A stretch of 64,000 nt of DNA from Clavaria fumosa. Taxonomy: Eukaryota; Basidiomycota; Agaricomycetes; Agaricales; Clavariaceae. The notes under the pieces were generated by a model, which was given only the letters and a program-made list of their open reading frames with translations, searched no databases and was not told where the DNA came from. Where the stretch lies: assembly GCA_951802425.1 (NCBI GenBank), contig OX637801.1, positions 496,001 through 560,000 on the forward strand, in the 5' to 3' direction. Shown one piece after another: positions 12,006-22,921 of this stretch (positions are counted from its first letter, which is position 1; every line of letters starts with the position of its first letter). The translations under genes were made by a program, and so were the position numbers.

Positions 12006-12285
12006 ATGGATATCCTAATATCTCTGCTGGGCAAGTCTCATACTGGAGAAGGATATCCTAATATCTCTCTGCTGGACAGGTCTCATACTGGAGAAAGATA
12101 TCCTAATATCTCTCCACTGGACAGGTCTCATACTGGAGAGGGATATCCTCTGGTGGACTTGTATTATACTAAGGATACAGATATCTCGGTGGAGTCCAGT
12201 ACTGTGTTATATACAGGGGATATGCAGCATCCAGTACATAGTTATATACTACAATATCTGACTGAACTATGTGGATGGTTTGGGT
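12006..12285. repeat. 44-bp-type minisatellite plus unique head (inverted copy)
   Basis: Three to four units with GGATATCC and TCTCATACTGGAGA are followed by a non-repeated segment ending near the phrase CTACAATATCTGACTGAAC. Read on the other strand it matches the arrays at 51.4-52.2 and 52.7-53.4 kb. It begins directly after the LTR-like end at 12,005. Confidence 0.82.
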
Positions 12286-13127
12286 AGTCTGTGTTGCAGC
12301 TTGATTTATCCAATTCACTCAACAACTTGACTCTTGCTGCATGTTGTATATGCTTCTGCAAAGACAACGTCCAAGTTGACCGCTTTTCCCATGAGGACAT
12401 TCCTCCATTCAGAGGCTGGGAAATGAGGGAGGGACCCTCGGCATTGTTGACAAGTGAAGCTTGGCGTTTTTGATATCAGTTGTGAATTTGATAATGAGTC
12501 ATTCTGGTACGTTTCAAGATTGGGTTGAGGCTCTGTCACAATCTTCGCTCTCTGGCCCCAAGGATACAACTCTTCGTCAACCAGTTGTTTCCAGAGGATT
12601 ATATCCCTGAACTCGGGCTCGCCATTTGGTCTATCAGCACGCAGTCCTCCCCCCCCTTTGTCAGCAGCTGTTCACAGGATGACGGCATGCAGCTCAAGTG
12701 CAGCAAGGTAGGACTCATATGCTGAGTTGATTTGCTCTTCCAATAATGATGTCCCCTCCTGTTGAAGGATGTTAAGGGGATATCTGACAAGCCTAGATGG
12801 CTATGATGAAGAGTAACAGGCCTAGAAGGCTAGTACAATGGAGTATGGACTCCAGGGGAAGTTTCACTACTCCTTGTTTTATTTATGTTTCATATTATCA
12901 TTACTATAGCTACCACAGGCTGGTATAAGCCTTAGTATAGTCATCCACACTCCTTAGCTTCGTCCAGAACTAAGGAGTGAGTACTTACTGTTCTGCTCTT
13001 CATTACTTTACTGATAGAGTTGCTAGTCTTACTCTATTCAGGTATTTATTGAATATAACTTGTAGCTTCATCCAGAACTAAGGATCTTACTCTATTCAGA
13101 CTAATATCTACTCTATTGCTGCTAATA
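12286..13127. other. No gene recognised; short direct repeat
   Basis: No supported ORF. A 21-bp phrase beginning AGCTTCGTCCAGAAC occurs at 12,957 and again, with one change, at 13,064. Confidence 0.5.
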
Positions 13128-13200
13128 GAAGAGGGAGAAGAGGGAGAGGGGAGAGAAAAGAGGGAGAGGGAGAGGGAGAGAGGAGAGGGAGAGGGAGAGC
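13128..13200 (+). repeat. GAGAGG purine tract
   Basis: About 70 nt of almost pure purine on the plus strand, built of GAGGGA/GAGAGG words. The same words flank the triplet arrays in both TIR-element copies (18.8, 20.65-20.93 and 32.35 kb). Confidence 0.8.
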
Positions 13201-13668
13201 CACTGTGGCCCATTGCTAGCTCCCTGAGGGTGGTAGAGCGGTGTGAGGCTGAGAGTGATGCATCATGTTCAAGTTCAACATGGGGCATGTGACTCATTGT
13301 GAGTCCTGTGATAACTTTTGTGTCTCTGTAGGAGCACATAGCCATACACACTGAAATCTACTGGTGCTATAGTTATTGACTGAATATCTATAAGGCCCTA
13401 CCATGGAAATCACAAAATGACATTGGTCTATGTAGCCTCTCAATATCTTCACACTGACAACAACTGTGAATTTCACAGTGTGAAATTATGTTTTTCCTGA
13501 TGAAGAAAATTTGATGCTTCCTGACACTATGATTTGGCCACCTGACATTAGAGCCGTATGTTCAGGGCCAGACTATATAGCACTATGTTGCACCTTATAG
13601 ATAAGGCAGGTGTTATGAAGCTATGAGTGTGCTATGGAAACACTATGGCTACTTTAGATTTGGCATCT
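13201..13668. other. No gene recognised
   Basis: Non-coding sequence. A TTTTTCCTGATG phrase near 13,493-13,504 is the reverse complement of a CATCAGGAAAA end like that of the TIR elements at 17,974 and 31,213, and may be a lone element end. Confidence 0.4.
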
Positions 13669-14683
13669 TGCTATGGGCCAAAGATGGTTTTGCTGATGTG
13701 TGTGAGTGTTGCATCACTGCCATGTTAGGGCATTGCATCACTCCCATCCAGTAATTCCTACCTGTGAAACTGTATATCATAATTATATAGGGATGCCAAA
13801 GTTCGGTTCAGTTTGGTTCTCTGAGACATTTGCCCAAATGGCAAACTGGAACTGATTGTTGAGGGCAGGATAGATAGAACTGACCAGAACTGACAGAACC
13901 AACAGAACCAGGTTCGGCAGGTTCAGTTCTGGTTCAGTTCTGGTTCAGACTGGGTTCAAACCATGGAACCAACAGAATGCTAGAATAAGGTTAGGGTTAA
14001 TTTATTCATGCTTTTCCAAGTTAATGGTAATACATAAAACTTATCAAAAATATGCTGGTGGTGGGCAAAGCAGTGTATGACAATTTACAAAAGAAAGTGA
14101 AGTGAGATACTTAGCAGTTGTCTAGGAAAAAAATTAGAAGCCATGATTTTGGGCCATGGGAAGATTTTAGTCCCCTGGGGATCAAAATCTTCCCATGGCC
14201 CAAAATCATGGCTTCTAATTTTTTTCCTAGACAACTGCTAAGTATCTCACTTCACTTTCTTTTGTAAATTGTCATACACTGCTTTGCCCACCACCAGCAT
14301 ATTTTTGATAAGTTTTATGTATTACCATTAACTTGGAAAAGCATGAATAAATTAACCCTAACCTTATTCTAGCATTCTGTTGGTTCCATGGTTTGAACCC
14401 AGTCTGAACCAGAACTGAACCAGAACTGAACCTGCCGAACCTGGTTCTGTTGGTTCTGTCAGTTCTGGTCAGTTCTATCTATCCTGCCCTCAACAATCAG
14501 TTCCAGTTTGCCATTTGGGCAAATGTCTCAGAGAACCAAACTGAACCGAACTTTGGCATCCCTATATAATTATGATATACAGTTTCACAGGTAGGAATTA
14601 CTGGATGGGAGTGATGCAATGCCCTAACATGGCAGTGATGCAACACTCACACACATCAGCAAAACCATCTTTGGCCCATAGCA
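13669..14683. repeat. 1,015-bp near-perfect palindrome
   Basis: Arms of 507 bp are centred on 14,176. I checked many stretches along the arms and found only one mismatch pair, an AG/GA difference about 6 nt from the centre. The centre is TCCCCTGGGGA, so there is essentially no spacer. Each arm carries a GAACC/GGTTC block and, near its outer end, a CATCAGCAAAACC phrase like a transposon end. The right arm ends at GCAATGCCCT, a phrase that also occurs within the arm. Confidence 0.93.
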
Positions 14684-15595
14684 ATGCCCTAATGTGATAG
14701 TGATGCAACACTCATGTGGGTTGTAGGAATTACAGAATGGGAGTGATGCAATGCCCTATGTGCAAGTGTTGCATCTCTCACTGCATCACCTCCTTGGCAG
14801 GTGAGCTGCCGTTTTCCATGCTTGCTACTGTGCAGTGACTACTGCTATATTGTTGGATCAATATCCCCCCATTGCCTGCTTGGAGTGGTTAGAGAGGACT
14901 CACTGAGTGGGAGTGATGAAGCTTGAAGCCCACTGACTGCAGATCATCCTCTCTATCTTGACAGGTGTCTGCTGTGAGACCTGCACTTGAGGCTCCCAAT
15001 GCACAGATCCCCTTTGTCTTGGTCACTTATTCTTTAGGTTAAACTTTCTCTTCTTTCTCCTTTATATACATTGTACTCTAGACCTTGCATCAGCACTTTT
15101 ACAAATGTCTTGTTGCCTTTTTAACCTTTTTCATGACTTTTTCAACCTTTTTAATGACTTGTCTGCCTTGAACAAGTAGGTCCCATTTCATGTACAAGGT
15201 AGTCAAGGTGATGGGACCACCAAAAGTAGCATAAAAGTTCTCAACAAGGCAACAAGTCCTCAACAAGTCAATTCACAAGACACTTGTACAAGTACTGATG
15301 TGGAGAGCTCACATTCAGTACTCCTGCATGACTCTACAGGTACGAAGCCTGTCCACTACTTGGTCTTGTATGCTAATATACAGTTGATTACCTCATATCG
15401 AATAACCCCTTACCATAGAACCATGATAATGTATGAATTTTTGGCCTTGACCAACTGCGTTTGCAGGGATTTGGGCTGAAAGATGTATAATGTATAGTGT
15501 ATGGGCAAAATCAGTCAACTATACAATATGGTGGCCAGGGGGCCAATACAAATCAGCTGGTCTAACAATTATGCTCAGAGTTTTTGCTCTCCACC
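14684..15595. other. No gene recognised; partial repeat of the palindrome edge
   Basis: 14,684-14,790 repeats words of the palindrome arm in direct order (GTGATGCAACACTCA, GGGAGTGATGCAATGCCCTA). The rest has no supported ORF. ATACAGTTGATTACCTCAT at about 15,380 is an inverted partner of the sequence near 16,010-16,030. Confidence 0.5.
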
Positions 15596-15988
15596 ATGGC
15601 CCCATCACCCACCAAAAAGTGCTGCCCAAGGCCACCTCCTTATAACCAGGGTGGGAGGCCCAGGAAAACACCCACCAAGGTACTAGAAGTTGGATCGGAC
15701 TCTGATGAAGATGAGGGTGGAGAGCCAGAGGTGAGCAGTGCTGAGCTGATGCAGCTTTGTCGAAAGCTTGAAGACATTTGCTTGGCAAAAATTGGTGTGG
15801 TGGATAATGCCCGAGCACTTTCTCAAGAGATTCGATGTTTTCGAGGGCACATGTGTCAGGCAGAGTCAAGCAAAGCAAAGCAGGTCACTCTGGAAGCACT
15901 CGGGTCTGAGTCACATCACAGAAGTCACACATGTGACAACATGTCACATTCCACTGTATCAAATAACCGCAGTACCATATTACTTTAG
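15596..15988 (+). pseudogene. Unknown-gene fragment, paralogue of 33.0-33.8 kb
   Basis: From ATG at 15,596 the frame runs through a basic, Pro-rich start (RPPPYNQGGRPRKTPTK), an acidic patch (SDSDEDEGGE) and a helical region (LCRKLEDICLAK) that may form a coiled coil. From about 15,676 the protein matches the minus-strand gene fragment at 33.0-33.3 kb, and the match continues non-coding to about 16,030. The N-terminal segment differs from the other copy, so one of them is chimeric or uses another first exon. Function not recognised. Confidence 0.5.
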
Positions 15989-16289
15989 ACACCTGACAGT
16001 CACTATACGTTATGAGGTAATCAACTGTAACACATTTGGTACCCCCACATGACTCTCCAGGTGCCATAGGTGCACTGCTGTGAGTACACTCAATGGGTGG
16101 GCCTGTTGCATCCTGCAGGTGCTGGCTTCAAGGTGGGGGTGAGAGGGCAGAGAACAGTCATGCCCACTCATCTTCCACTGTGTGCATTCTCTCAAGACCC
16201 TCTCGGACCAGTCTGGAGCTCTCAGACCAAACCTGGCTCTCTGTTGGTGAGGCATGTCGGCGGAGTTGAAGTATTCTGTGTTTAATAAC

Positions 16290-17930
16290 AAAGTCAAAAC
16301 ACATGGAAAACACAAGGGGATAAGGAACTGACAATCGGCAAGCCTGCGATCAAAGGAAAACAGATGAGTATATGAAAGGGGTGAGTCACACAATCTGTCA
16401 TGTACCAGGACATCAGATAGAATAAGCAAGATTTGAATTCCGATGCCATCCCATCGACGTATTTCACTTCAGACATGAAGATGAGCATTACTGTAAATAT
16501 CATGGAGAGTGGAAAATGGCATTACCCAATGAAGGTGGAAGCACTCAGGAGATACAGACACGTCATAATAAAGAACACTCCAGTTGCTAAAGGCCCACAG
16601 CATTTTGAGATCAGTGACAAAAAGAGATGTGCAAGTGTAACACATACTCTGTACAAGAAATAGTCTCCCCAGACATCCCTGGGTGTTCGCTTTGCGGACG
16701 CAATGCTGTAGCAGCAAAATAGGTAGTACAGTCCAGAGAAATGTGGCAATAGTGACCTACCACAATCACAGCTATCAGAGCCAACAAGTCCAAGAAAAAG
16801 ACACTAAGCTACGAAAGAGCAAGGTCATGAGGAAAATAAACAAGACTAGATCAGCGTATTTGAGCTCACGATGACAAGCTGTACGAATCGAGAGCACTGT
16901 TAGTGGGGGAAAGAAACAAAAAGGAAAACTCACCCCAGCGTTAAGGGCTCGCCTGTATCTTCCATCAGGATGGGGACCTATGTGCGCATCATCTCCAAAA
17001 CATCCCGTCCGAGGAATCAGCTCAAATAATCCACGTGGGACTACATATGCATGAAAATATGAAGCTGCGGTCTTGAGGAAAGACACTTACTGAGAAATTG
17101 GGTGCCAAAGAGCCAGACCTCTGCACTAAGGAGGGCTAGAAAAGCCAGCCCCAGGACAAGGGATACCCAAACATTCCGTTCTGTGAATGCGTATGCACGT
17201 ATTAATATGATAGCTGCAGTAGCAGTGTAGGGTTAGTAAGAGTGTGACGGAAAGCTGTGTCTAACCTTGCGACACTAATAGCTACAAGTGAGCAAAGAAT
17301 TTCTTTAGTATAGAAATTGCAGAGATATTGCCAAAAGAACTTACGAATGGTATTAAGCTGGCATAGATGGGATGTACTAGACGGTCGCATAAAGATTTCT
17401 CGTGGTCTCCAAGCCATGCCCACATCAACAAAGGATAGACAACGAGAGGATAATATCAGCACAACAAATAGGATATCTTGATGCTTGACCAACGTGTTTG
17501 ATAGATCTGGTATTTTTGAGAACGATAAGACGCTTCGTTTCTAGCAACATACGAGTTCGACCTCTTCACTCAAGCTTCGTAGTAATAATCAGCATCGAAG
17601 GCAAAGGCTTTGAGAACAAACTCACATCAAAAGCCAATCGTAAAGTTGGAGAGAATCTGGATTTGAGCATTGTCATCAGACTGAGTAACAGCACACCAGT
17701 TGTGGACCTCACAAGCGGCTAGGAAAAGGTCTTGAGAGGTTGTCTTACTATAGAAAGTTAGGCCTGGACATACCTACAATGCAGAATCAGGCACTAGATC
17801 AAATTGGGGTAAGCATGACAAATTCGGCATGTTCAAGAGGGAGATGACATATTGATCGATGAGTGAACCATGGCTAGTAGTTCTACTGTGGGTTTGGGAT
17901 CCACCATTGTCGCTCATCGCCAACGTTAAC
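16290..17930 (-). pseudogene. Fragmentary multi-pass membrane protein gene
   Basis: Several exon-like stretches are seen on the minus strand. One starts at ATG near 17,916 (LIDQYVISLLNMP). Another contains YPLLMWAWLGDHEK (about 17,375) followed by a GTAAGT donor. The clearest is a hydrophobic exon with RAYAFTERNVWVSLVLGL (about 17,180) ending at a GTAAGT donor, then GLFELIPRTGCFGDD (about 17,030). The pattern of short exons with membrane helices resembles basidiomycete seven-helix proteins of unknown function. I could not join all exons in one frame, so it may be broken. Confidence 0.3.
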
Positions 17931-18404
17931 GAGCCAAGAGGTAGAGCTAAGTGAAGGTGGGAATCATGGCTAGCATCAGGAAAAGTGCAAAGTGACTTAA
18001 GCAGTCTTAGACCTGTCTTAAATTGGATTTAAGAAAAATTAAGACAAGTTGGACTAAGATGAGACTGTCTTAGTCTAAGACAATCCAATTTTCCAGATTT
18101 GTCTTAGATACATCTTAATAATCTTGGCAGGCCTTAATGATTCTTAGTGTCTGGCAGACCAAGAGGTATCAAGTATAATTAAGAGCCAAAAGTTAGCCTT
18201 ACAGCTACTGAATCTGACTGAAACCTGTCTTAAACACCTCAGGAAACATAAAACTTTCTTGACCAGAACTTGGCCAAACTTCAACAATCTTAATCCTCAA
18301 ATTAGACTCAACTTATTAGTAATCAAGCAGTTGATTAAGACAATATTATTAATCAGGTACAGTCAAGTACATGTAAGAACATATAAGGCCTATGTAAGGA
18401 GCCA

Positions 18405-18775
18405 CAGCAGCCGCAGCCGCTGCTGCTATTGCTCCACCGCTGCCACGCCACCGCTGTTGCTGCTGCCGCCGCTGCTGCTGTTGCTGCCGCTGTTGCTGCT
18501 GCTGCTGCTGCTGCTGTTGCTCCGTCGCAGCCGTTGCTGCTGCTGCTGCTGCCGGCATCAATGTTGCTGTCGCCACCGCCCTGTTGCTTTGCTTTGCTGC
18601 CGCCGACGTCAATGTTGCTTTGCTGCCGCCGACGTCAATGTTGCTTTGCTGTCGCCGCCGTTGCCGCCATGGTTGTTGCTGGGGTAGCCACTGCTGTTGT
18701 TGCTGCCGCCGCCGCTGTTGCTTTGCTGCTGCTGCCACTGCTGCCGCCATCGTCATCGTTGCCGGAGGAGAAAGA
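18405..18775. repeat. Imperfect GCC/GCT/GTT triplet array, TIR copy 1
   Basis: About 370 bp of C-C-G/C-T-G-type triplets with scattered variants. All frames are open on both strands and give poly-Ala/Leu/Cys or poly-Gln/Ser, so ORFs here are repeat artefacts. The homologous array in copy 2 is longer (about 31,785-32,330). Confidence 0.9.
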
Positions 18776-20104
18776 TAGGGAAAGGAAGGGGAGAGAAGAG
18801 AGGGAGGAGAGGGAAAGAGAGGAGAGGGAGAAGCAGCCCTCACCATCGCTCTGTAAATAATAATAAATGAAAAGAATATGAACAAAAGGGGAGAGGACGC
18901 ACCTGATGGACCCTCCCTGAGGGTGCAGCCGCCGTCGTTGTTGTGAGGAGAGAGGGGGAGAGGGCCGCCGCTGCCGCAGTCATCACTGGAGGAGAGAGAG
19001 GGTGAGGGTGAAGGTGCCGCTGTCGTCGTCGCTGGAGGTGAGGGCGAGGGTGCTGTTGCTGGAGGTGAGGGTGAGGGTGCCGTTGTCATCACTGGGGATG
19101 GGATAGAGGGAGGAGAGAGAGGGAGAAGAGAGGAGAGGAGAGAGAGGGTGTCGCCGCCATTGTTGTCATTGCTGGGGATGAGAGAGAGGGAATGGAAAGA
19201 GAGAAGGTGCTGCCACTGTCGTTGTCAGAGAGGCATGGGTGATGGTGGGAGAATGACAAGTTCAACATAGCATGTGACAACTTTCTGAAGGTCGGAGTTT
19301 AAAATAAACACAACGCAGATTTGTTCCTGAGCCCTCAGTAAATGTGTATAAATCATGAAAATATTAATATAGGCCATCCTAATAAGCATTTATATCCTAT
19401 TAAAATTTGAAGGTAATCCATTTATTGGTTGTTGAGAACCCACAGTGTTGTCATGCTGAGTTTGAAATTGCAGGAACTTCGCACTTCACATTAAAGGCAA
19501 ATGCTGACACAGCCTCATCCTGATTAGGCAGTACCCTCTAATAGTGAACCCTGAACTGAACTGCAAGTTCAGTTCAGGTGAGGAAGTGAACATCTGAGGA
19601 CTGAACCAAAGCTTGGATTTAGTGACCAGTTCAGACTGAACTTTGACTGCACCATGGGGATCTTTGGCCATAAGGGTGCTCAAGCACCACACCTAAGACA
19701 GCATTTATTCTAAGACCAACAGCATCAGCAGCATCAGCAGCAAAGCAGTGATGGTGGCAGAAATGCAGCAGCAGTCATCAGCAAAGTGCAATTGTGCTAT
19801 ATGTGTTTTGGCAGTGCTGTGCAGACACCTATAGAGCCATAGAAGCCATAGACAACTTCCTTATATGTGTAGAACTGTGTAGCACAGCATGATTCCTTTG
19901 TAGGGGAATGTGACTTGCTGCAGCACTATGTAGGTCCAGGATAAAGCTACTGAGTCCTACATAGAAACATGTAGGTAGTGTTAGGTCCTACATCTGAACT
20001 ATGCTCAACTACATCCAAACTATGCTCAACTGCACAATTGCAACAAAATAAATATTTGTATTTGTTTATCTATGATCAACAAAGTCATGTGATATTCTAA
20101 TTGA

Positions 20105-20935
20105 GTGCAGCTGTAACCGCTGCCGCCGCCGCTGCTGTAACCGCCACTGCCACCGCTGCTGCAACCGCCACCACCGCTGTTGCAACCGCCGCCCCCGCTG
20201 CTGCTACCGTCGCTGTCATCGCCGCCACTGCTGCTACCGCTGCTGCCGCTGCTGCCACCACCGCCGCCGTCGGTACTGTCGCCGCCGTCGGTACTGTCGC
20301 CGCCGTCGCTGTTGTCAATGCGGTTGGTGCTGCTGCCGCTGCTGTCGTTGCCGTCGTCGGTACTGTCGCCGCCGTGGTGCTGTCGCCGTCGTGGTCAATC
20401 GCTGCCGTCACCGCCGCAATCGCTGCTGTTGCTGCCACCGTCGCTGCCGCCATCGGTACTGTCACCGCCGTGATGCTGTCGCCGCCGTCGCTGCTGTCGA
20501 CGCGGTCGGCGCTGCTGCTGCTGCCGCCGCCACTGTCGCTGCCACCATCGCTGCCGCCGCCATTGCTGCTGCCATCGCCGCTGCCACCGCCATTGCTGCC
20601 GCTGGTGCTCCGCCGCCGTCGCCGTCATCGCTTGGGAGAAGGGAGGAAAAAGAGAGAGGGAGAGAGGAGAGGGAGAAGGAGGGAGAGAGAGATGAGGGGA
20701 AGGGAGAGGGAGGGAGAGAGAGATGAGGGGAAGGGAGAGGGAGGGAGAGGGAGAGGGAGAGGGAGAGAGGGACCGCCGCTGCTGCCGCTGCCGCCGCCAC
20801 CGCCGTAATTGCTTTGGGGAAGAGAGAGAGGAGAGGGGGAGGGGGGAGAGAGAGGGAGAGAAGGAAAGAGAGAGAGAGGGAGAGAGGGAGAGAGGGAGAG
20901 AGGGAGAGGGAGAGAGAAGGAGAGAGGGAGTCGCC
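20105..20935. repeat. Second triplet array followed by GAGGGA purine tracts
   Basis: GCC/GCT/GTC triplets run to about 20,635, then GAGAGG/GGGAGA tracts, a short triplet island (20,773-20,815) and more purine tracts. Apparent Ala/Val/Thr-rich ORFs of over 200 codons are consequences of the repeat. Confidence 0.9.
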
Positions 20936-21074
20936 CAGCGTCGTCGTCCCCCGTTATGGCTGCTGTTGTCGTCGCCCCCATTGTGGCTGCCATCGCAGTC
21001 GCCGTCGCCATTGCGCTGTGGCAGTTACCGTTACAGCTCAATGGGTGGACTTATGCGTACTCACGGTTCAATGG

Positions 21075-21230
21075 GGTGGAGGGTGAAGGTGAAGGAGTGA
21101 GGAAAAATGAGTGTGGGACCAATTTGATAGAAAAATCAACATAAGATCATGTGATGAACTGACATTGAATTTTTTCCAAGTCCAACGCATGTGCATGGGT
21201 GGAAATGAGATGCTTCCTACTCCTAGCTAC
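21075..21230 (-). repeat. Segment shared with the helicase remnant (inverted)
   Basis: The reverse complement of 8,090-8,240, with few substitutions, lies near the right side of the TIR element. It indicates fragment capture by one element, or insertion of one into the other. Confidence 0.8.
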
Positions 21231-22399
21231 ATAGATCCAAATAATATCTAGGTGTTGCTACAAGGATGTCTCTGCTTTCTATGCACTGATTTCCAGGTGT
21301 ATGTGTAATCTACCATGAGCTACACTGCACTGCATAGATACTAAGCTGCTATGGCAAGCTATGGCAAGCTATACCCTAGCTATAGATTTCCTTCATTCTA
21401 CAGCAACAAAAGTGGGTTTGCTGATGGTGGCAAAGCAGTGACAGTGGTGGCAGCAGTGGCAGCAGCAACAGTGGTGGCAGCAGCAGCAGCAGCTTGTCTT
21501 ATACATTGTAGCCATCTTAGCTGTCTTATTTGATATGTAGCTACTTGTGTCAAGCTGGCTAAGTGGCTTTAAGCTGGCTAAGTTCAGCTATGTAGCCTAT
21601 GTTTGGTTAAGAAGATTTGATGTTTCCTGATACAGCAGATTAAGTCATTTTAAGACATTTGATTAAGACTCTGCTGGTCATCTTCATGGTCTTGGCATGG
21701 GTGCACCACTTCATTGAATCACATTTTAATATTTAAATGGTCTTAGAAAAGTTATTTTCTTAGGTTTAGAGCTTGTCATCTTGAGAAAGATGGAGCTGTA
21801 CTTGCCACCTTATTTGGTCTTGGATTGGGTGGCACCCTCCTCTTTGTAATTACATCTGGATGGTCTTAGAAAAGATATTTTCTTAATTTCATCTAGCCAT
21901 CTTATTTGGTCTTGGATTGGGTGAAACCATTTCTTAAAATTACATCTCAACTTCTGGATGGTCTTATGAAAGATATTATCTTAATACCTGGACAGTCTTA
22001 AGACAGATGTTTTCTTAGGCATAGCACTTGAGCTCTTATACCATGACTTTTTGCTCTTAGTACTATTTTCATCTGGTGCTTATGATCTTGGCTACTTAAT
22101 CATACTTATCATGTCTTAGATTCCATTATTTATAAAAAAAATTAAGACATCCCCCTTTGTCATCTGAGACTGTCTTGATAGTCTTAATTGTTGGAAGTCC
22201 CTAGGACTCTTAGTCATCAACTATAGGACACTTATGTAATCGGGTACTATACCATAGTGAGGAGTCCATAGGCGCTCCCTACATGTTTACAGAGCTCAGC
22301 TAAACACAAATACTTTCTACTCTATTCTTGTGGTCCTGAGGCCGAGTTATTTCAACATTAATCACACATTTAAGATGGCTAAGTAAAGTTAAGTAATCA
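21231..22399. other. Right part of the TIR element, no gene
   Basis: It contains GCAGCAGTGG-type triplets (21.43-21.49 kb), duplicated phrases such as GGATGGTCTTAGAAAAG, and many CTTAA/GTCTTA words up to the right inverted repeat. No ORF is supported. Confidence 0.6.
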
Positions 22400-22469
22400 T
22401 AAGTCACTTTGCACTTTTCCTGATGAGAAAGGGGTGTTATGCCACTACCCCGGTAAGTGACATCATGCG

Positions 22470-22530
22470 AAGGTAAAAAAAACTGTCAAAACGCCGTTCA
22501 ACGGCGTTTTGACGGGTTTTTTTTACCTTT
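22470..22530. repeat. Hairpin-forming inverted repeat
   Basis: Arms of about 29 nt (AAGGTAAAAAAAACTGTC ... and its complement) meet at AACGCCGTTCAACGGCGTT. Pairing is almost complete with one mismatch. It lies 45 bp outside the right end of the TIR element. Confidence 0.85.
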
Positions 22531-22921
22531 TTAAAATTTATTTTACAAGTCGTACGGTGCGCCCCGCCAACATAACGCATCACACCTTCATCAGCATACT
22601 GTATCAGACTGGGAAGATGGCCACCTAAGTAAGCACAACACTTTATGAGACTGGGATAAGGCTATCACACAATTTTATGGGCTAGATTAAGAGACAAATG
22701 TCTTAGGAAGATGATCCCAGACACTCATAATTTTAGAGGTTGTGGTTGTCGCACAATGAATATTTTCGCAAAGAGACTGCCAAAAGGAGTTGAACTGTGA
22801 TCTTGGCCACACGTGGGAAATTTGTTGCTGGCTGACTTTGCAAATGCGATTCGAATGACGACAGCGACCGCAATCTGGTAGTGGTGGTGAGTCGAACGGT
22901 CGATAGCGATCATTATCTCAG
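22531..22921. other. Left edge of the GC-richer island
   Basis: No supported gene. A possible donor (GTGAGT near 22,888) and acceptor (CTCAG at 22,917-22,921) would join a short upstream exon to the next ORF, but no in-frame ATG was found. Confidence 0.4.

Larger units (their letters stand above)
17974..22425. mobile_element. 4.45-kb TIR element, copy 1
   Basis: Perfect 26-bp inverted ends, starting CATCAGGAAAAGTGCA, occupy 17,974-17,999 and 22,400-22,425. The subterminal regions are rich in GTCTTA/CTTAAG words, a likely binding-site array. The interior holds triplet repeats (18.4-18.8 and 20.1-20.8 kb), purine tracts, a GAACC block (19.55 kb) and a segment shared with the helicase remnant. 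No transposase was found; long Ala/Leu-type ORFs come from the triplet repeats. No convincing target duplication is visible. Confidence 0.75.

Noticed and set aside
18349..19092. Long Ala/Pro/Gln-rich ORFs on both strands (also 20,097-20,808 and 31,724-32,423)
   Set aside because: They come from triplet repeats that keep all frames open. There is no start context, domain or splice support.
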